Source: DATKJY01 sp964540105
GTDB lineage: Bacteria; Zixibacteria; MSB-5A5; GN15; FEB-12
NCBI GenBank assembly: GCA_964540105.1
Contig: CAZILL010000001.1
Span: 558,001 to 622,000 of the forward strand
Reading direction: 5' to 3'
Length of the DNA stretch: 64,000 nucleotides
The notes under the pieces were generated by a model. That model did no database searches. It was not told where the DNA came from and saw only the letters and a program-made list of their open reading frames with translations. Below are positions 35,767 through 44,414 of this stretch, in pieces. Position 1 is the first letter of the stretch, and each line of letters begins with the position of its first letter. A program made the position numbers and the translations under genes.

Positions 35767-36528
35767 ATGAAGTTTGAAATAGTAACGTTGTTTCCCGAGT
35801 ATTTCGCGCTGTCGCTGAGGCAGTCGCTGATCGGGAAAGCAGTTGAAAACGGGCTCTTTGACATCGAGATCATAAACCTTCGGGACTTTGCGACCGACAA
35901 GCACCGCACGGTTGACGACACTCCGTTCGGCGGGGGCGGGGGGATGGTGATGAAAGTGGAACCACTCGATCACTGCCTGAAGCAGCGGGGATATTCTCAT
36001 CGCGGGCAGTCGTCATCCCGTTCAGACAAAGAGCGGATTGTCATGACGTCGGCCGCGGGAGCTCCGTTCAACCAGGATAGAGCCGTTCAGTATTCGCTCT
36101 GTGATCGGTTGACCATCATTTGTGGTCACTACCTGGGCGTCGATGAGCGGATTTTGTCGCTCTATGAGATGGATGAAGTCTCAATCGGCGACTATATTCT
36201 AACCGGCGGCGAGCCGGCGGCGGCTGTGATGCTTGATTCGGTGGCGCGACTGATTCCGAAGGTGCTGGGTAATTTTGAGTCGGCGCTCAACGACTCCTAC
36301 ATGAACCAGATGCTGGGTTCACCGTGCTATACCCGGCCGGCAGAATATGAAGGATTGCGGGTTCCCGATGTTCTCATGTCGGGAAACCATGCCGAGATAG
36401 ACCGATTCCGTCGCTTTGAGGCGATCCGAAAATGTCTGAAGGAGCGCCCGGAGTTGATTCGTACCGCCGACCTGACGGATGAAGAGATGCATCTGGTAGA
36501 TGATATGCAGAAAAAGAAGTTAGTTTGA
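35767..36528 (+). CDS. trmD: tRNA (guanine-N1)-methyltransferase
   Basis: A 253-residue SPOUT methyltransferase that makes m1G37 in tRNAs. FEIVTLFPEYF at the N-terminus, DDTPFGGGGGMVMKVEPL, CGHYLGVDERI and YILTGGEPAAAVMLDSVARLIP form the knotted SAM site. The C-terminal domain with SGNHAEIDRFRR is complete. It lies between rimM and rplS as in E. coli. Confidence 0.96.
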   Translation: MKFEIVTLFPEYFALSLRQSLIGKAVENGLFDIEIINLRDFATDKHRTVDDTPFGGGGGMVMKVEPLDHCLKQRGYSHRGQSSSRSDKERIVMTSAAGAPFNQDRAVQYSLCDRLTIICGHYLGVDERILSLYEMDEVSIGDYILTGGEPAAAVMLDSVARLIPKVLGNFESALNDSYMNQMLGSPCYTRPAEYEGLRVPDVLMSGNHAEIDRFRRFEAIRKCLKERPELIRTADLTDEEMHLVDDMQKKKLV

Positions 36529-36547
36529 TAGAGGAAAGGAAACTGCG

Positions 36548-36922
36548 GTGAGACAGATTGTACAGCTTGAAAAGAGCTTCCTGAAGGAAGACTTGCCGGT
36601 GTTCTCTCCCGGAGACACCGTCAAGGTTCACGTGCGCATTAAAGAAGGTGAAAAGGAACGCGTTCAGGCGTTTCAGGGAACTGTTATTGGTCGTCGCGGC
36701 AGCGGCGCGGGGGCGACGTTTACCGTACGCAAGATATCGTCAGGGATCGGTGTGGAGCGCGTCTTTCCGCTGCATTCACCCAACATTGCCAAGATCGATC
36801 TGATTCGCTCAGGCTCGGTGCGCCGAAGCAAACTCTACTACTTGCGAAATCTAACCGGCAAGTCGGCGCGCATCAAGGAGCAGCTGATGGATACCGGGAA
36901 AGAAGGAGCAGGAGAGAAGTAG
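36548..36922 (+). CDS. rplS: 50S ribosomal protein L19
   Basis: A 124-residue L19 with a GTG start and an AGGAAAGGA ribosome site. FSPGDTVKVHVRIKEG, FQGTVIGRRGSGAGATFTVRKIS and VERVFPLHSPNI are family signatures. It is the last gene of the operon, followed by a strong terminator. Confidence 0.96.
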   Translation: MRQIVQLEKSFLKEDLPVFSPGDTVKVHVRIKEGEKERVQAFQGTVIGRRGSGAGATFTVRKISSGIGVERVFPLHSPNIAKIDLIRSGSVRRSKLYYLRNLTGKSARIKEQLMDTGKEGAGEK

Positions 36923-36947
36923 TTCATTCTCTTATCGTATTCTTTGC

Positions 36948-36980
36948 AGGGCAGAATCTGATTTGGTTCTGCCCTTTTTC
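36948..36980 (+). terminator. Terminator after rplS
   Basis: A perfect 9-bp stem (36948-36956 with 36967-36975), a 10-nt loop and a TTTTTCTT tail. It may also serve the convergent rsmD. Confidence 0.9.
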
Positions 36981-37008
36981 TTGCCAGTCGACATGCCTCT
37001 TAGTCTGG

Positions 37009-37605
37009 CTATGCCAGCGACGCCTCAAGCACCGTGAACGTCGTGTTGCCGTAGGTACGCTGTTGACGGATCTGCCAGTCCTGGAAATCGGTCTTCAAAC
37101 TTTCGGATCGATCATGCTGACAGATGATCATCCCCTTCCGAGCCAGTATGTCTGACTCTTTCAAGGTCATCAGTGTCTGATCCACGATCCCTTTGTACTG
37201 CGGTGGCGCCAACATAATGATATCGTACCGTTCACCCAACGATGCCAGACGCGGGATCGCTTTGAAAACGTCTTCGTGCAGGCAGTGCAGTCGGTCGGCT
37301 ACGCCGAACGCGGCCGCCTGTCGATTGATCGCATTAGCCAGCTCTGCTTCAAGTTCCACCCCCGTCGCCCTGATCGCACCCCGCGAAACGGCCTCGAAGA
37401 GGTACGATCCGGTACCACTGAACAGATCGAGGTATCGCGCTTCACCGACATACGGTACAAGAAAATCGAAGATCGACTTTCTCAAGCGGCTCAACGGCGG
37501 GCGAGTCACCCCCAGATTGGGGGCGGTTATCTTTCGCCCTTTGAGGCGACCACCAATGATAGTGAATTCGAAATGCGGTTTGAGATCCTTTCTGGCCATG
37601 TTCAT
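37009..37605 (-). CDS. rsmD: RsmD-family RNA methyltransferase with altered motif IV
   Basis: A 198-residue RsmD-like class I methyltransferase. The N-terminal IIGGRLKGRKI and RPPLSRLRKSIFDFL, then the SAM loop LDLFSGTGSYLFEAVSRGA and VELEAEL, match the family that makes m2G966 in 16S rRNA. Motif IV, usually DPPY or NPPY and used to hold the target amine, reads LAPPQY here (A133-Q136; checked on the bases). This may be a subfamily form or reflect another substrate. It converges with rplS and is divergent from rnhB. Confidence 0.8.
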   Translation of the reverse strand: MNMARKDLKPHFEFTIIGGRLKGRKITAPNLGVTRPPLSRLRKSIFDFLVPYVGEARYLDLFSGTGSYLFEAVSRGAIRATGVELEAELANAINRQAAAFGVADRLHCLHEDVFKAIPRLASLGERYDIIMLAPPQYKGIVDQTLMTLKESDILARKGMIICQHDRSESLKTDFQDWQIRQQRTYGNTTFTVLEASLA

Positions 37606-37763
37606 CCGTAGATCACGCGTTGATTTTTTCCTTTCGTTCTTCCGATGATACAGCGCACATTACCCTAATAAAAGCTGTTTCGCGCGTCGACAATAGGCTA
37701 TATGAAAGCGCTGTGGAGCAGAAGGCCAGACGAGAGCGTCTGTCCTCGAGGGAAGCTGTGAAC

Positions 37764-38414
37764 ATGACTAAGCAATCACGAGCCGGTTTGATGGAACTCT
37801 CAGGGATCGAAGACGGACTGCACGCGAAGGGGCATACATGCATCTGCGGCGTCGATGAGGCTGGCCGAGGGCCGTTGGCCGGACCAGTCGTGGCCGCGGC
37901 GGTGATCATGCCGCCCGGCATCGATCTTGCTGGTCTTAACGACTCCAAGCAACTGACATCCGGGCAGCGTGATCGTGTCTTTCAGCAGATCGTCGATTTG
38001 GGAATCCTGTGCGCTGTAGGGATAATCGATCACGAGACAATCGACAAGGTCAACATCCTGCGTGCATCGCTCATGGCCATGCGCAAAGCGGTCTCCGATC
38101 TCACCCAGTTGCCAGAGTGCGTTCTGGTCGACGGCTCGCACACTATCCCAAACCTGCATATTCCCCAGTTTGCCATCGTTGGGGGAGACTCGTGCTGTCG
38201 GTCCATCGCGGCGGCTTCAATTGTCGCCAAGGTCACCCGTGATCGCATTATGGATCATTACCAGGAACTATATCCTTCGTTCTCTTTCGCGGTTCATAGA
38301 GGATACCCGACAGCGTTGCACCTGCGCGAACTCGAAGAGCACGGACCCTGCGAGATTCACCGTCGCTCATTCAAACCGGTCGCCCGGTTGCAGAAAGGGT
38401 ATGCCCTCCTCTAA
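37764..38414 (+). CDS. rnhB: Ribonuclease HII
   Basis: 216 residues from the ATG at 37764, which lies 8 bp after GAGGGAAG. RNase HII nicks RNA in RNA-DNA hybrids and at single ribonucleotides. The metal-binding GVDEAGRGPLAGPVVAAAV, LNDSKQLT, VLVDGSHTIP, and SIVAKVTRDRIM segments are intact. In-frame codons from 37620 are ignored. Its end overlaps the yraN start by 14 bp. Confidence 0.95.
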   Translation: MTKQSRAGLMELSGIEDGLHAKGHTCICGVDEAGRGPLAGPVVAAAVIMPPGIDLAGLNDSKQLTSGQRDRVFQQIVDLGILCAVGIIDHETIDKVNILRASLMAMRKAVSDLTQLPECVLVDGSHTIPNLHIPQFAIVGGDSCCRSIAAASIVAKVTRDRIMDHYQELYPSFSFAVHRGYPTALHLRELEEHGPCEIHRRSFKPVARLQKGYALL

Positions 38415-38781
38415 GTCGCCGCAACCTGCACGCCGTTGTGGAGTGACTCCCGGTGAACGCTCCGAGCGGAAAGCTGCGGAGTTCTACAAGCAGGACGGCT
38501 ATGACATTCTCGAAACAAACTGGCGGGCTGGGCACAAAGAGATCGACCTGATCGTAAAGAAAGGGAATCTACTCGTCTTCGTAGAAGTCAAGTCCAGCCG
38601 AACGAAGAGTTTCGGGCATCCTGTGGAAAAGGTAACGGCAAAGAAGATTCAGAACCTGGTCGATGCCGCGACCAGGTATGTCGCTGATCATAACATCACC
38701 GGCTGCGACCTGCGCTTTGACGTTGTTGCCATTACAAACGGAACAATTGAGCTCTTCCCCGGAGCCTTCCCCGCGGAGTAG
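38401..38781 (+). CDS. YraN family protein (UPF0102, endonuclease-like)
   Basis: 126 residues from the ATG at 38401, inside the end of rnhB. GERSERKAAEFYKQDGYDILETNWRAG (in part) and EIDLIVKKGNLLVFVEVKSSR, with the restriction-endonuclease-like E-x(n)-D and ExK pattern (FVEVKS), identify UPF0102. Homologues follow rnhB in many genomes. Function is unproven, with possible roles in recombination or Holliday-junction metabolism. Confidence 0.9.
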   Translation: MPSSKSPQPARRCGVTPGERSERKAAEFYKQDGYDILETNWRAGHKEIDLIVKKGNLLVFVEVKSSRTKSFGHPVEKVTAKKIQNLVDAATRYVADHNITGCDLRFDVVAITNGTIELFPGAFPAE

Positions 38782-38790
38782 CCCGCAAGT

Positions 38791-39267
38791 CTATCTCACT
38801 TGAGTTGAGTCGAAAGCACGTTGGGCGCTATCGACGGCGGGAAGAGGCGTTTCTGCTTTAGCGGAATCTGGCTTCTGAAACCTTTCGGGTCGGAGCAGGG
38901 AATCCTCCCGAGCATAGAGCGAATCAACATTGGCGCTGAGCGCACGACCAAAAGCGACACCCTGCAAAGGATCCGGCTCGAGATCCCTGATATAGGCCAG
39001 CAGTTCATCTTTGGTGATCTTCGTCGCTGAAAGCAGGGAATCTCGAAAAGTCATGTATCGTGGCAGATCGTCCCGATACTTGGCCGAGGCGATCCAGATT
39101 TGCGCGACGACCTGCGATCTTTCTGCCCTGAGCGTGCGAGCCGCATCTTCTTCATGGCGTCGGTACGCGCCCCACCCGTACCAACATAACGCTGCCAATA
39201 ATATTGGGACCAATCGCTTAAGCCAGATCAAAATCGCTCCAACTTTCCTTTGCCTTTGGGCGTACAA
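38791..39267 (-). CDS. Small single-span membrane protein, unrecognised
   Basis: A 158-residue protein with one N-terminal membrane segment (about 12-33) and a charged, mainly helical C-terminal part with a Ser/Ala-rich end. No domain is recognised. It shares a short divergent promoter region with ispG, and the ispG -35 element lies inside its first codons. A role in isoprenoid synthesis is not implied. Confidence 0.55.
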   Translation of the reverse strand: MYAQRQRKVGAILIWLKRLVPILLAALCWYGWGAYRRHEEDAARTLRAERSQVVAQIWIASAKYRDDLPRYMTFRDSLLSATKITKDELLAYIRDLEPDPLQGVAFGRALSANVDSLYAREDSLLRPERFQKPDSAKAETPLPAVDSAQRAFDSTQVR

Positions 39268-39295
39268 AGACTAAATTATGGGTCTCTGTTAACAG
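39250..39295 (+). promoter_or_regulatory. ispG promoter with a palindrome at the start site
   Basis: TTGCCT (39250-39255), 16 bp, TAAATT (39272-39277). A perfect 10-bp palindrome CTGTTAACAG (39286-39295) lies just downstream of the expected start site, where a repressor could bind. Confidence 0.55.
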
Positions 39296-39308
39296 TCACG
39301 CACAAGCT

Positions 39309-40397
39309 ATGGAACTTACGTACCCGATTAAACGAAGAAAAAGCCGCGCGGTCAAGATCGGTGATGTCATCATCGGGGGCGGCTTTCCTGTCGCCATTCA
39401 GTCGATGACTACGACCGATACCCGCGACGTGGCAGCGACCGTAACTCAGATCAATCAGCTTTTCGATGCTGGCTGTGATATTGTTCGGATTTCGGTGCTC
39501 AATCATGAGGCCGGGGATTGCCTGAAGTCGATCCGAGACCAGGTGACAAGACCCATTGTCGCTGATATTCACTTCCAATACAAACTGGCGCTCAAAGCGA
39601 TCGAGGCGGGCTTCGACAAGATTCGGATTAATCCGGGCAACATCGGGGCAGAATGGAAAGTGCGCGAAGTCACAAAAGCCGCCAAAGACAAGGGTGTTCC
39701 GATACGGATCGGGGTCAATTCCGGTTCGCTACCAAAAGACATTCTTGAAGCCTTTGGTCACGACGATCCGCGCGCCTTTGTGGATGCGGCTCTGCGCGAA
39801 GTGGCCATACTCGAAGATATGAACTTCGCAGACATTGTCATCTCGGTCAAGTCGACCAACGCCACGACTGCCTTTTGGGCGTATCATATGCTTGGTGAGA
39901 AGTGTGATTACCCGCTGCACATCGGGATCACCGAGGCCGGCATATTGGAGACCGGCACGATCAAGTCATCGGTCGGGATCGGGGCTATCCTGATGACCGG
40001 TATTGGCGACACTATTCGCGTCTCTCTCGCCGCCGACCCGATCCACGAACCCCGGGTAGCAAAACAGATTCTCACGGCCTGTGCGCTCAAGAACGAGGGA
40101 GTTGAAGTAATTGCCTGCCCGACCTGCGGGCGATGCCAGATCGATATGATCCCACTCGCCGAGTCCATATCGGCGAAGACCCGGCACATCAAGACCCAAC
40201 TCAAGGTTGCGGTCATGGGCTGTGCGGTGAATGGCCCAGGGGAGGCGGCGGCTGCCGATGTCGGCATTGCGGGTGGAGCCGGCAAGGGGATCCTTATCAA
40301 GAAAGGGGAGATTGTCAAGCGGATGGACGAAGCCGACCTGGAGAAGAGCCTGCTCGACGAGATCGAAGCAATGACCGGGGAGAAGATCACCCGATAG
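39309..40397 (+). CDS. ispG: 4-hydroxy-3-methylbut-2-en-1-yl diphosphate synthase
   Basis: A 362-residue GcpE/IspG of the short bacterial form. It reduces MEcPP to HMBPP in the non-mevalonate isoprenoid pathway with a 4Fe-4S cluster. The cluster cysteines are in CPTCGRCQID and MGCAVNGPGEA, and the N-terminal barrel has IQSMTTTDTRDV and PIVADIHFQYKLA. No plant-type insert domain is present. It converges with rqcH. Confidence 0.96.
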   Translation: MELTYPIKRRKSRAVKIGDVIIGGGFPVAIQSMTTTDTRDVAATVTQINQLFDAGCDIVRISVLNHEAGDCLKSIRDQVTRPIVADIHFQYKLALKAIEAGFDKIRINPGNIGAEWKVREVTKAAKDKGVPIRIGVNSGSLPKDILEAFGHDDPRAFVDAALREVAILEDMNFADIVISVKSTNATTAFWAYHMLGEKCDYPLHIGITEAGILETGTIKSSVGIGAILMTGIGDTIRVSLAADPIHEPRVAKQILTACALKNEGVEVIACPTCGRCQIDMIPLAESISAKTRHIKTQLKVAVMGCAVNGPGEAAAADVGIAGGAGKGILIKKGEIVKRMDEADLEKSLLDEIEAMTGEKITR

Positions 40398-40415
40398 CCT
40401 CGATTTTGTGCCACG

Positions 40416-42095
40416 CTACATTTGCTTCGGCTTCGTAGGCGCAACCATGACAGACTTTCCGCGCTCGATAACAACCAACCCTGGCTTAGCTTGTCGCGGT
40501 TTGCGAACGTAGCGACGTTCAGTGTACGAAACCGGGACGAGCGAATCGTTCTTCGCCCGACTGAAAAACGCAGCAATCGCGGCCGTCTCCTCAATCTCAT
40601 ACTTCGACGGAACAAATGACTTGTTCGGGAACTTCATCACCACGTGCGAGCCAGGACACTGCGACGTATGAAACCAGAGCTCGTAGGGACGGGCGAACTC
40701 AAACGTCGTCCGGTCATTGTCGCTCCCGTCGCGACCGACATAGATGGTCAGGCCCGTCGACAACTGGTGCTCTCGATACGGTAATCTGGGCTGAGCTGTC
40801 ACCGACACTGACTCCCGGGGCAGCAGAGCCGAGAGTTCCTGTGCGAATTGCTCGCGGGCGTGCTCGAAGTGATGATCCAGCTCTGTCTGCATCGCTTTGA
40901 ACGCCGCCAGTTCATCACGCGAGATCTCAAGCCTGCGCTGTAGGAGCTCAAGCCCTTCGCGACCTTTTCGATAACGCTTGAAATATGCGTCGATATTCTC
41001 TCTTGGACTCAGGGCGGAATCGAGGGGAATAGTAATCTCCACCTCCGGCTCTGAAAACGAATCAACAACTCGCACCTGCTTCATGCCACGCTTGAGATGG
41101 CCGAAGTTGATCTGAAGGAGTTCGCCGAGTCGTTTGAATTTCTCGAAATCTGCCGCTTCGCCCACATCTTCTTCGAGCTTACTGACTCGCCGAGTAAGCT
41201 TGGTGATTGCTCTGGCTACAGCATCCATGGTAGTCTTTCGCTCATCGGCGTCTTCTATCGTGGTCTGTTTGCGGGCGGTCATGGTCAGGACTGCCAGCGA
41301 CAGCGTCTTGAACTTCTCCGGATGTTCTTCACGACAGGAGAGCTGAAACGGGTAGACTTCGGTGCTGCCCCCAACTGAATACAAGTACCCCTGACTTTCT
41401 CCGTGGAAACGACGAGCAATGTCGTTCACAGAGGTGAGGAATGAAGTGGTCACGACATCGCTCGCGAAGTTCATTTCGTGTGTGTCAGGACTGATCCTGT
41501 AGACCAGTTCCTTTGCCATTGTGTGATTGAATCCGATCAGGTTCTTCTCGGCGAAGGTCGTCATCGAAGGAAATCTCTCCAGCTGCTGCGCGTGATTCTT
41601 CAACCTCTCTTCGGTCAGCTCGAAGGGATTCAGTTTGTCCTGGGTTTGGAATCTCTCGTACGGTTCCCCAACAGCGAATTCCCGTTTGCGCAAAGTCGCC
41701 CGCTTCCCAAACTCATCGTTTAGGAGCCACATGTTTCCGTTGGGTCCGATCGCTTCAATAAGCAGGTGCTCGCGCTTGCTTTCCTTCTCAAGTATGAGGT
41801 GAAAAATCCGATCAAGCCCAAGCTGAAGGGCGTCCAGAATCATGCAACCGGACAGATCGAAGAAGGGCCAGGGTTTCTCGCGGGTGTCAACTTTCAGTTT
41901 GGATGCTGGAACGACAAAGAACCCTGAACCCGACGGATGATACACGAAGCCGAGAGCCATCGAGCTGCTCTCCCGCTTGATGAACAGGTAAGCGGAGCGT
42001 TCCTTCTTGTACCATTCGGTTCGGACTATCTTCCCCCCAATGAGTTCCCTGCGGATTTCCGCGACAAGGGCATGTATGTGCAGTGCAGTTTGCAT
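40416..42095 (-). CDS. rqcH: RqcH / NFACT ribosome quality control factor
   Basis: A 559-residue Rqc2 homologue. It binds obstructed 50S-peptidyl-tRNA and adds C-terminal alanine tails. The NFACT-N domain carries the D95-R96 pair (QLGLDRIFHL) needed for tailing. A long coiled-coil spans about 270-420. The C-terminal NFACT-R domain (about 455-540) has YVGRDGSDNDRTTFEFARPYELWFH in part and GSHVVMK. It is last in the long minus-strand run beginning at 51.7 kb, next to rsmB, tsaD and a radical SAM gene. Confidence 0.92.
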   Translation of the reverse strand: MQTALHIHALVAEIRRELIGGKIVRTEWYKKERSAYLFIKRESSSMALGFVYHPSGSGFFVVPASKLKVDTREKPWPFFDLSGCMILDALQLGLDRIFHLILEKESKREHLLIEAIGPNGNMWLLNDEFGKRATLRKREFAVGEPYERFQTQDKLNPFELTEERLKNHAQQLERFPSMTTFAEKNLIGFNHTMAKELVYRISPDTHEMNFASDVVTTSFLTSVNDIARRFHGESQGYLYSVGGSTEVYPFQLSCREEHPEKFKTLSLAVLTMTARKQTTIEDADERKTTMDAVARAITKLTRRVSKLEEDVGEAADFEKFKRLGELLQINFGHLKRGMKQVRVVDSFSEPEVEITIPLDSALSPRENIDAYFKRYRKGREGLELLQRRLEISRDELAAFKAMQTELDHHFEHAREQFAQELSALLPRESVSVTAQPRLPYREHQLSTGLTIYVGRDGSDNDRTTFEFARPYELWFHTSQCPGSHVVMKFPNKSFVPSKYEIEETAAIAAFFSRAKNDSLVPVSYTERRYVRKPRQAKPGLVVIERGKSVMVAPTKPKQM

Positions 42096-42153
42096 CGTAG
42101 GTATGCGAGAGCCAGTCGACCGCTGAGAGTCGGTTCGGAAGTCGCCGTACGGG

Positions 42154-42954
42154 TCAGGTCTCGCTTACGACCAAATCGACTTCGGTCCCGAGAGTGAGCT
42201 CAGTTCCTTCTGGTTCGGACTGTTCCAGCACAGTATCCGGCAAATAATTCTCGTTGGTGCGGTAGGTGACGAGCCCGATCTTGAGCCCTTTGTCGCCGAG
42301 TAATTTCGTGGCATCGCTCAATGTCATGCCGATCAGGCGCGGCATGAAAGTATAGTCGGAAGCGCGGCCGCGATTGACCATCAGGTTGACTTTCGAACCA
42401 AGCGGCACTTCGACGCCTACAGCCGGGTACGAAAAGACCACGACCTTTTCGGGAATCGTATCCGACACCGCCCACGCCACCTCGCCCACTGTCAGCCCAG
42501 CGGTCTCAAGGTCGAGCATAGCCTGTCGCACTGACTTGCCGGCCACCGCAGGAATCGGAACCATCTTCGTGCCCTGTGAGACGATAAGCTTGATAATTCG
42601 TCCCTCCTTCACTTTCGATCCAGCGACCGGATACTGTTTGAGGATAGTCCCCTTTTCCTTGTCCGAGGCATACTCTTCAGATGAAATCTGATAGGTCAGG
42701 TTCTTCTCTCTCAGGAGCAGATCGACTTGAACGAGAGGCTGGTTAGTATAGTCGGGGAGTGTAAATTCATCCCCATGTCGCGTCACAACTTTCATGACAA
42801 TCTGGTCGAAGAGGATCACCACGAGTATCACAGACAGCAGAGGGACCCCAACCCAGAGCGCGACCTTCCGCTTAAAGGTCCCGCGGGGCAGAAGGGCGCC
42901 CATGAATTCCGAGCCTCGACGAATTCGGTTGCCGAAACTGAATGCTGCTGTCAT
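42154..42954 (-). CDS. Membrane protein with three PASTA domains, no kinase
   Basis: A 266-residue protein with one membrane segment (about 31-55) and three PASTA repeats outside: TLPDYTNQPLVQVDLLLREK, then VPIPAVAGKSVRQAMLDLETAGL, then MPRLIGMTLSDATKLLGDKGL. PASTA domains bind peptidoglycan-like ligands and usually sit on PrkC-type kinases or class A PBPs. Here no kinase precedes the membrane segment. rsmB upstream in the operon is the classic neighbour of prpC-prkC in Gram-positive bacteria, so this may be a reduced relic of that locus (inference). Confidence 0.85.
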   Translation of the reverse strand: MTAAFSFGNRIRRGSEFMGALLPRGTFKRKVALWVGVPLLSVILVVILFDQIVMKVVTRHGDEFTLPDYTNQPLVQVDLLLREKNLTYQISSEEYASDKEKGTILKQYPVAGSKVKEGRIIKLIVSQGTKMVPIPAVAGKSVRQAMLDLETAGLTVGEVAWAVSDTIPEKVVVFSYPAVGVEVPLGSKVNLMVNRGRASDYTFMPRLIGMTLSDATKLLGDKGLKIGLVTYRTNENYLPDTVLEQSEPEGTELTLGTEVDLVVSET

Positions 42955-43043
42955 AGACGAATAGTTCCTAATACTCCTGTCAGTGGGAAAGCATGAGCAT
43001 TTTGCCCTGCTAAGGCAAGAGAAAAGAGCGCGAACGGAGCCGA

Positions 43044-44411
43044 TCAGTTTTCCAGCCGCCGCTTCAATCTGGCGCAGAAACTCCCGTCCAGATTGTCGGC
43101 GGCAGGATATGTCTTGAGAAAACCACGATCATTCACAAGGTCGGCCCCAAAGAACTGCGCCGCTGAGTCGACCTCGAAGGCCGGGTTTCGAAGCAGGAAC
43201 TCCTCGATGATCTGATCATTCTCCTGTCGCATGATCGTGCACGTTGAATAGACAAGTACCCCACCGGGCTTAACCAGACGCGCGGCCCGGTCAATCATCT
43301 TCGCCTGAATCTTGGTCAGGTTCTCGATGTCCTGCGAACTCTTGCCCCAGCGCAAGTCGGCATGCTTCCTGGCCGTACCCCATCCGGAACACGGGGGATC
43401 AAGCAGAACCCGATCGAACGGATCGCTCTTGAATTCAGCCATGTCGCAGGCCACCGGGGAGATAATCTTGATGCCCAAACGCTTGGCATTTTCGACCACG
43501 AGCTCCAGGCGCTGATGCGACTTATCGACAGCCGTCACCCGCCCTTTATTGCGCATCCGGATCGCGGCGTAAGTCGACTTCCCGCCGGGAGCGGCCGTTA
43601 GATCCACGATGATGTCCCCCGGCTTTGGGTTTAGCAATCGCACCGGCAATCCGGAGGATTCATCCTGTACAAACACCTTCCCGGTAGCCAGAAGCAGGTT
43701 TTCGAGTGGAAGGCCGGAGCCCTCTATATGGATGAACTCCGGGAGGTACTTCCCGTACGAGAATTCAATCTTGTTCTCCTGAAGCACGTGGGCGACTTCA
43801 TCCGGTTTGGCTTTCAGGAAATTCACGCGATAGGTCACAAAGGGGGGGCGGTTGTAATGAGCCAACAACAGCTCAGCGCTTTCAACGCCAAATTCCGTGA
43901 CACAGTACTGAACGAAGTAATCCGGATAACTGTAGAAATCCCCCAAATGCTTGACTACGTTATCATCCCTTGAGATAAAGCGCACCTTTCCGGGCTCGCG
44001 CAGCTTTGACCGAAGGACGGCGTTCACCAGTCCCGAGAGTCTCTCATCCAGAAAGTGTCGAGCTAAGCTTACTGACTCCGAAACCGAGGCCGCAGGCGGA
44101 ACACGGTCGGTGAACAGAATCTGATAGAACCCAAGGCGCAGGATATTGACCAGGCGCGGGTGCATCTCTGTGGAAGGCTTGGCGAGATAGAAGCGCATTT
44201 CGTGATCGAGGCGACGCCGCATTTTGATTGTGCCATTGACCAATTGCAGGAAGAAGCGTATGTCAATCGGCCGGAAGCTTTTCCCGCTGGTTACCTGTGC
44301 GATCGCTCTTTCGGCCTGCTCCCCTTTTTCGATCAACAAGAGCGCCTCGACCGCGGCCGCGCGGACCAGATCGTATGGACGCCTTTCCGTGTGTCTATCC
44401 AGCTCAGACAT
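43044..44411 (-). CDS. rsmB: 16S rRNA (cytosine-C5)-methyltransferase RsmB
   Basis: A 455-residue methyltransferase that makes m5C967. An N-terminal NusB-like helical domain (about 10-150) is followed by the Fmu catalytic domain. Signatures are VQDESSGLPVRLL, IVDLTAAPGGKSTY, DPPCSGWGTARKHADLRW (the PC motif cysteine) and LVYSTCTIMRQEND (the catalytic TC cysteine). It starts 3 bp after the radical SAM gene. Confidence 0.95.
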   Translation of the reverse strand: MSELDRHTERRPYDLVRAAAVEALLLIEKGEQAERAIAQVTSGKSFRPIDIRFFLQLVNGTIKMRRRLDHEMRFYLAKPSTEMHPRLVNILRLGFYQILFTDRVPPAASVSESVSLARHFLDERLSGLVNAVLRSKLREPGKVRFISRDDNVVKHLGDFYSYPDYFVQYCVTEFGVESAELLLAHYNRPPFVTYRVNFLKAKPDEVAHVLQENKIEFSYGKYLPEFIHIEGSGLPLENLLLATGKVFVQDESSGLPVRLLNPKPGDIIVDLTAAPGGKSTYAAIRMRNKGRVTAVDKSHQRLELVVENAKRLGIKIISPVACDMAEFKSDPFDRVLLDPPCSGWGTARKHADLRWGKSSQDIENLTKIQAKMIDRAARLVKPGGVLVYSTCTIMRQENDQIIEEFLLRNPAFEVDSAAQFFGADLVNDRGFLKTYPAADNLDGSFCARLKRRLEN

Positions 44412-44414
44412 ATC

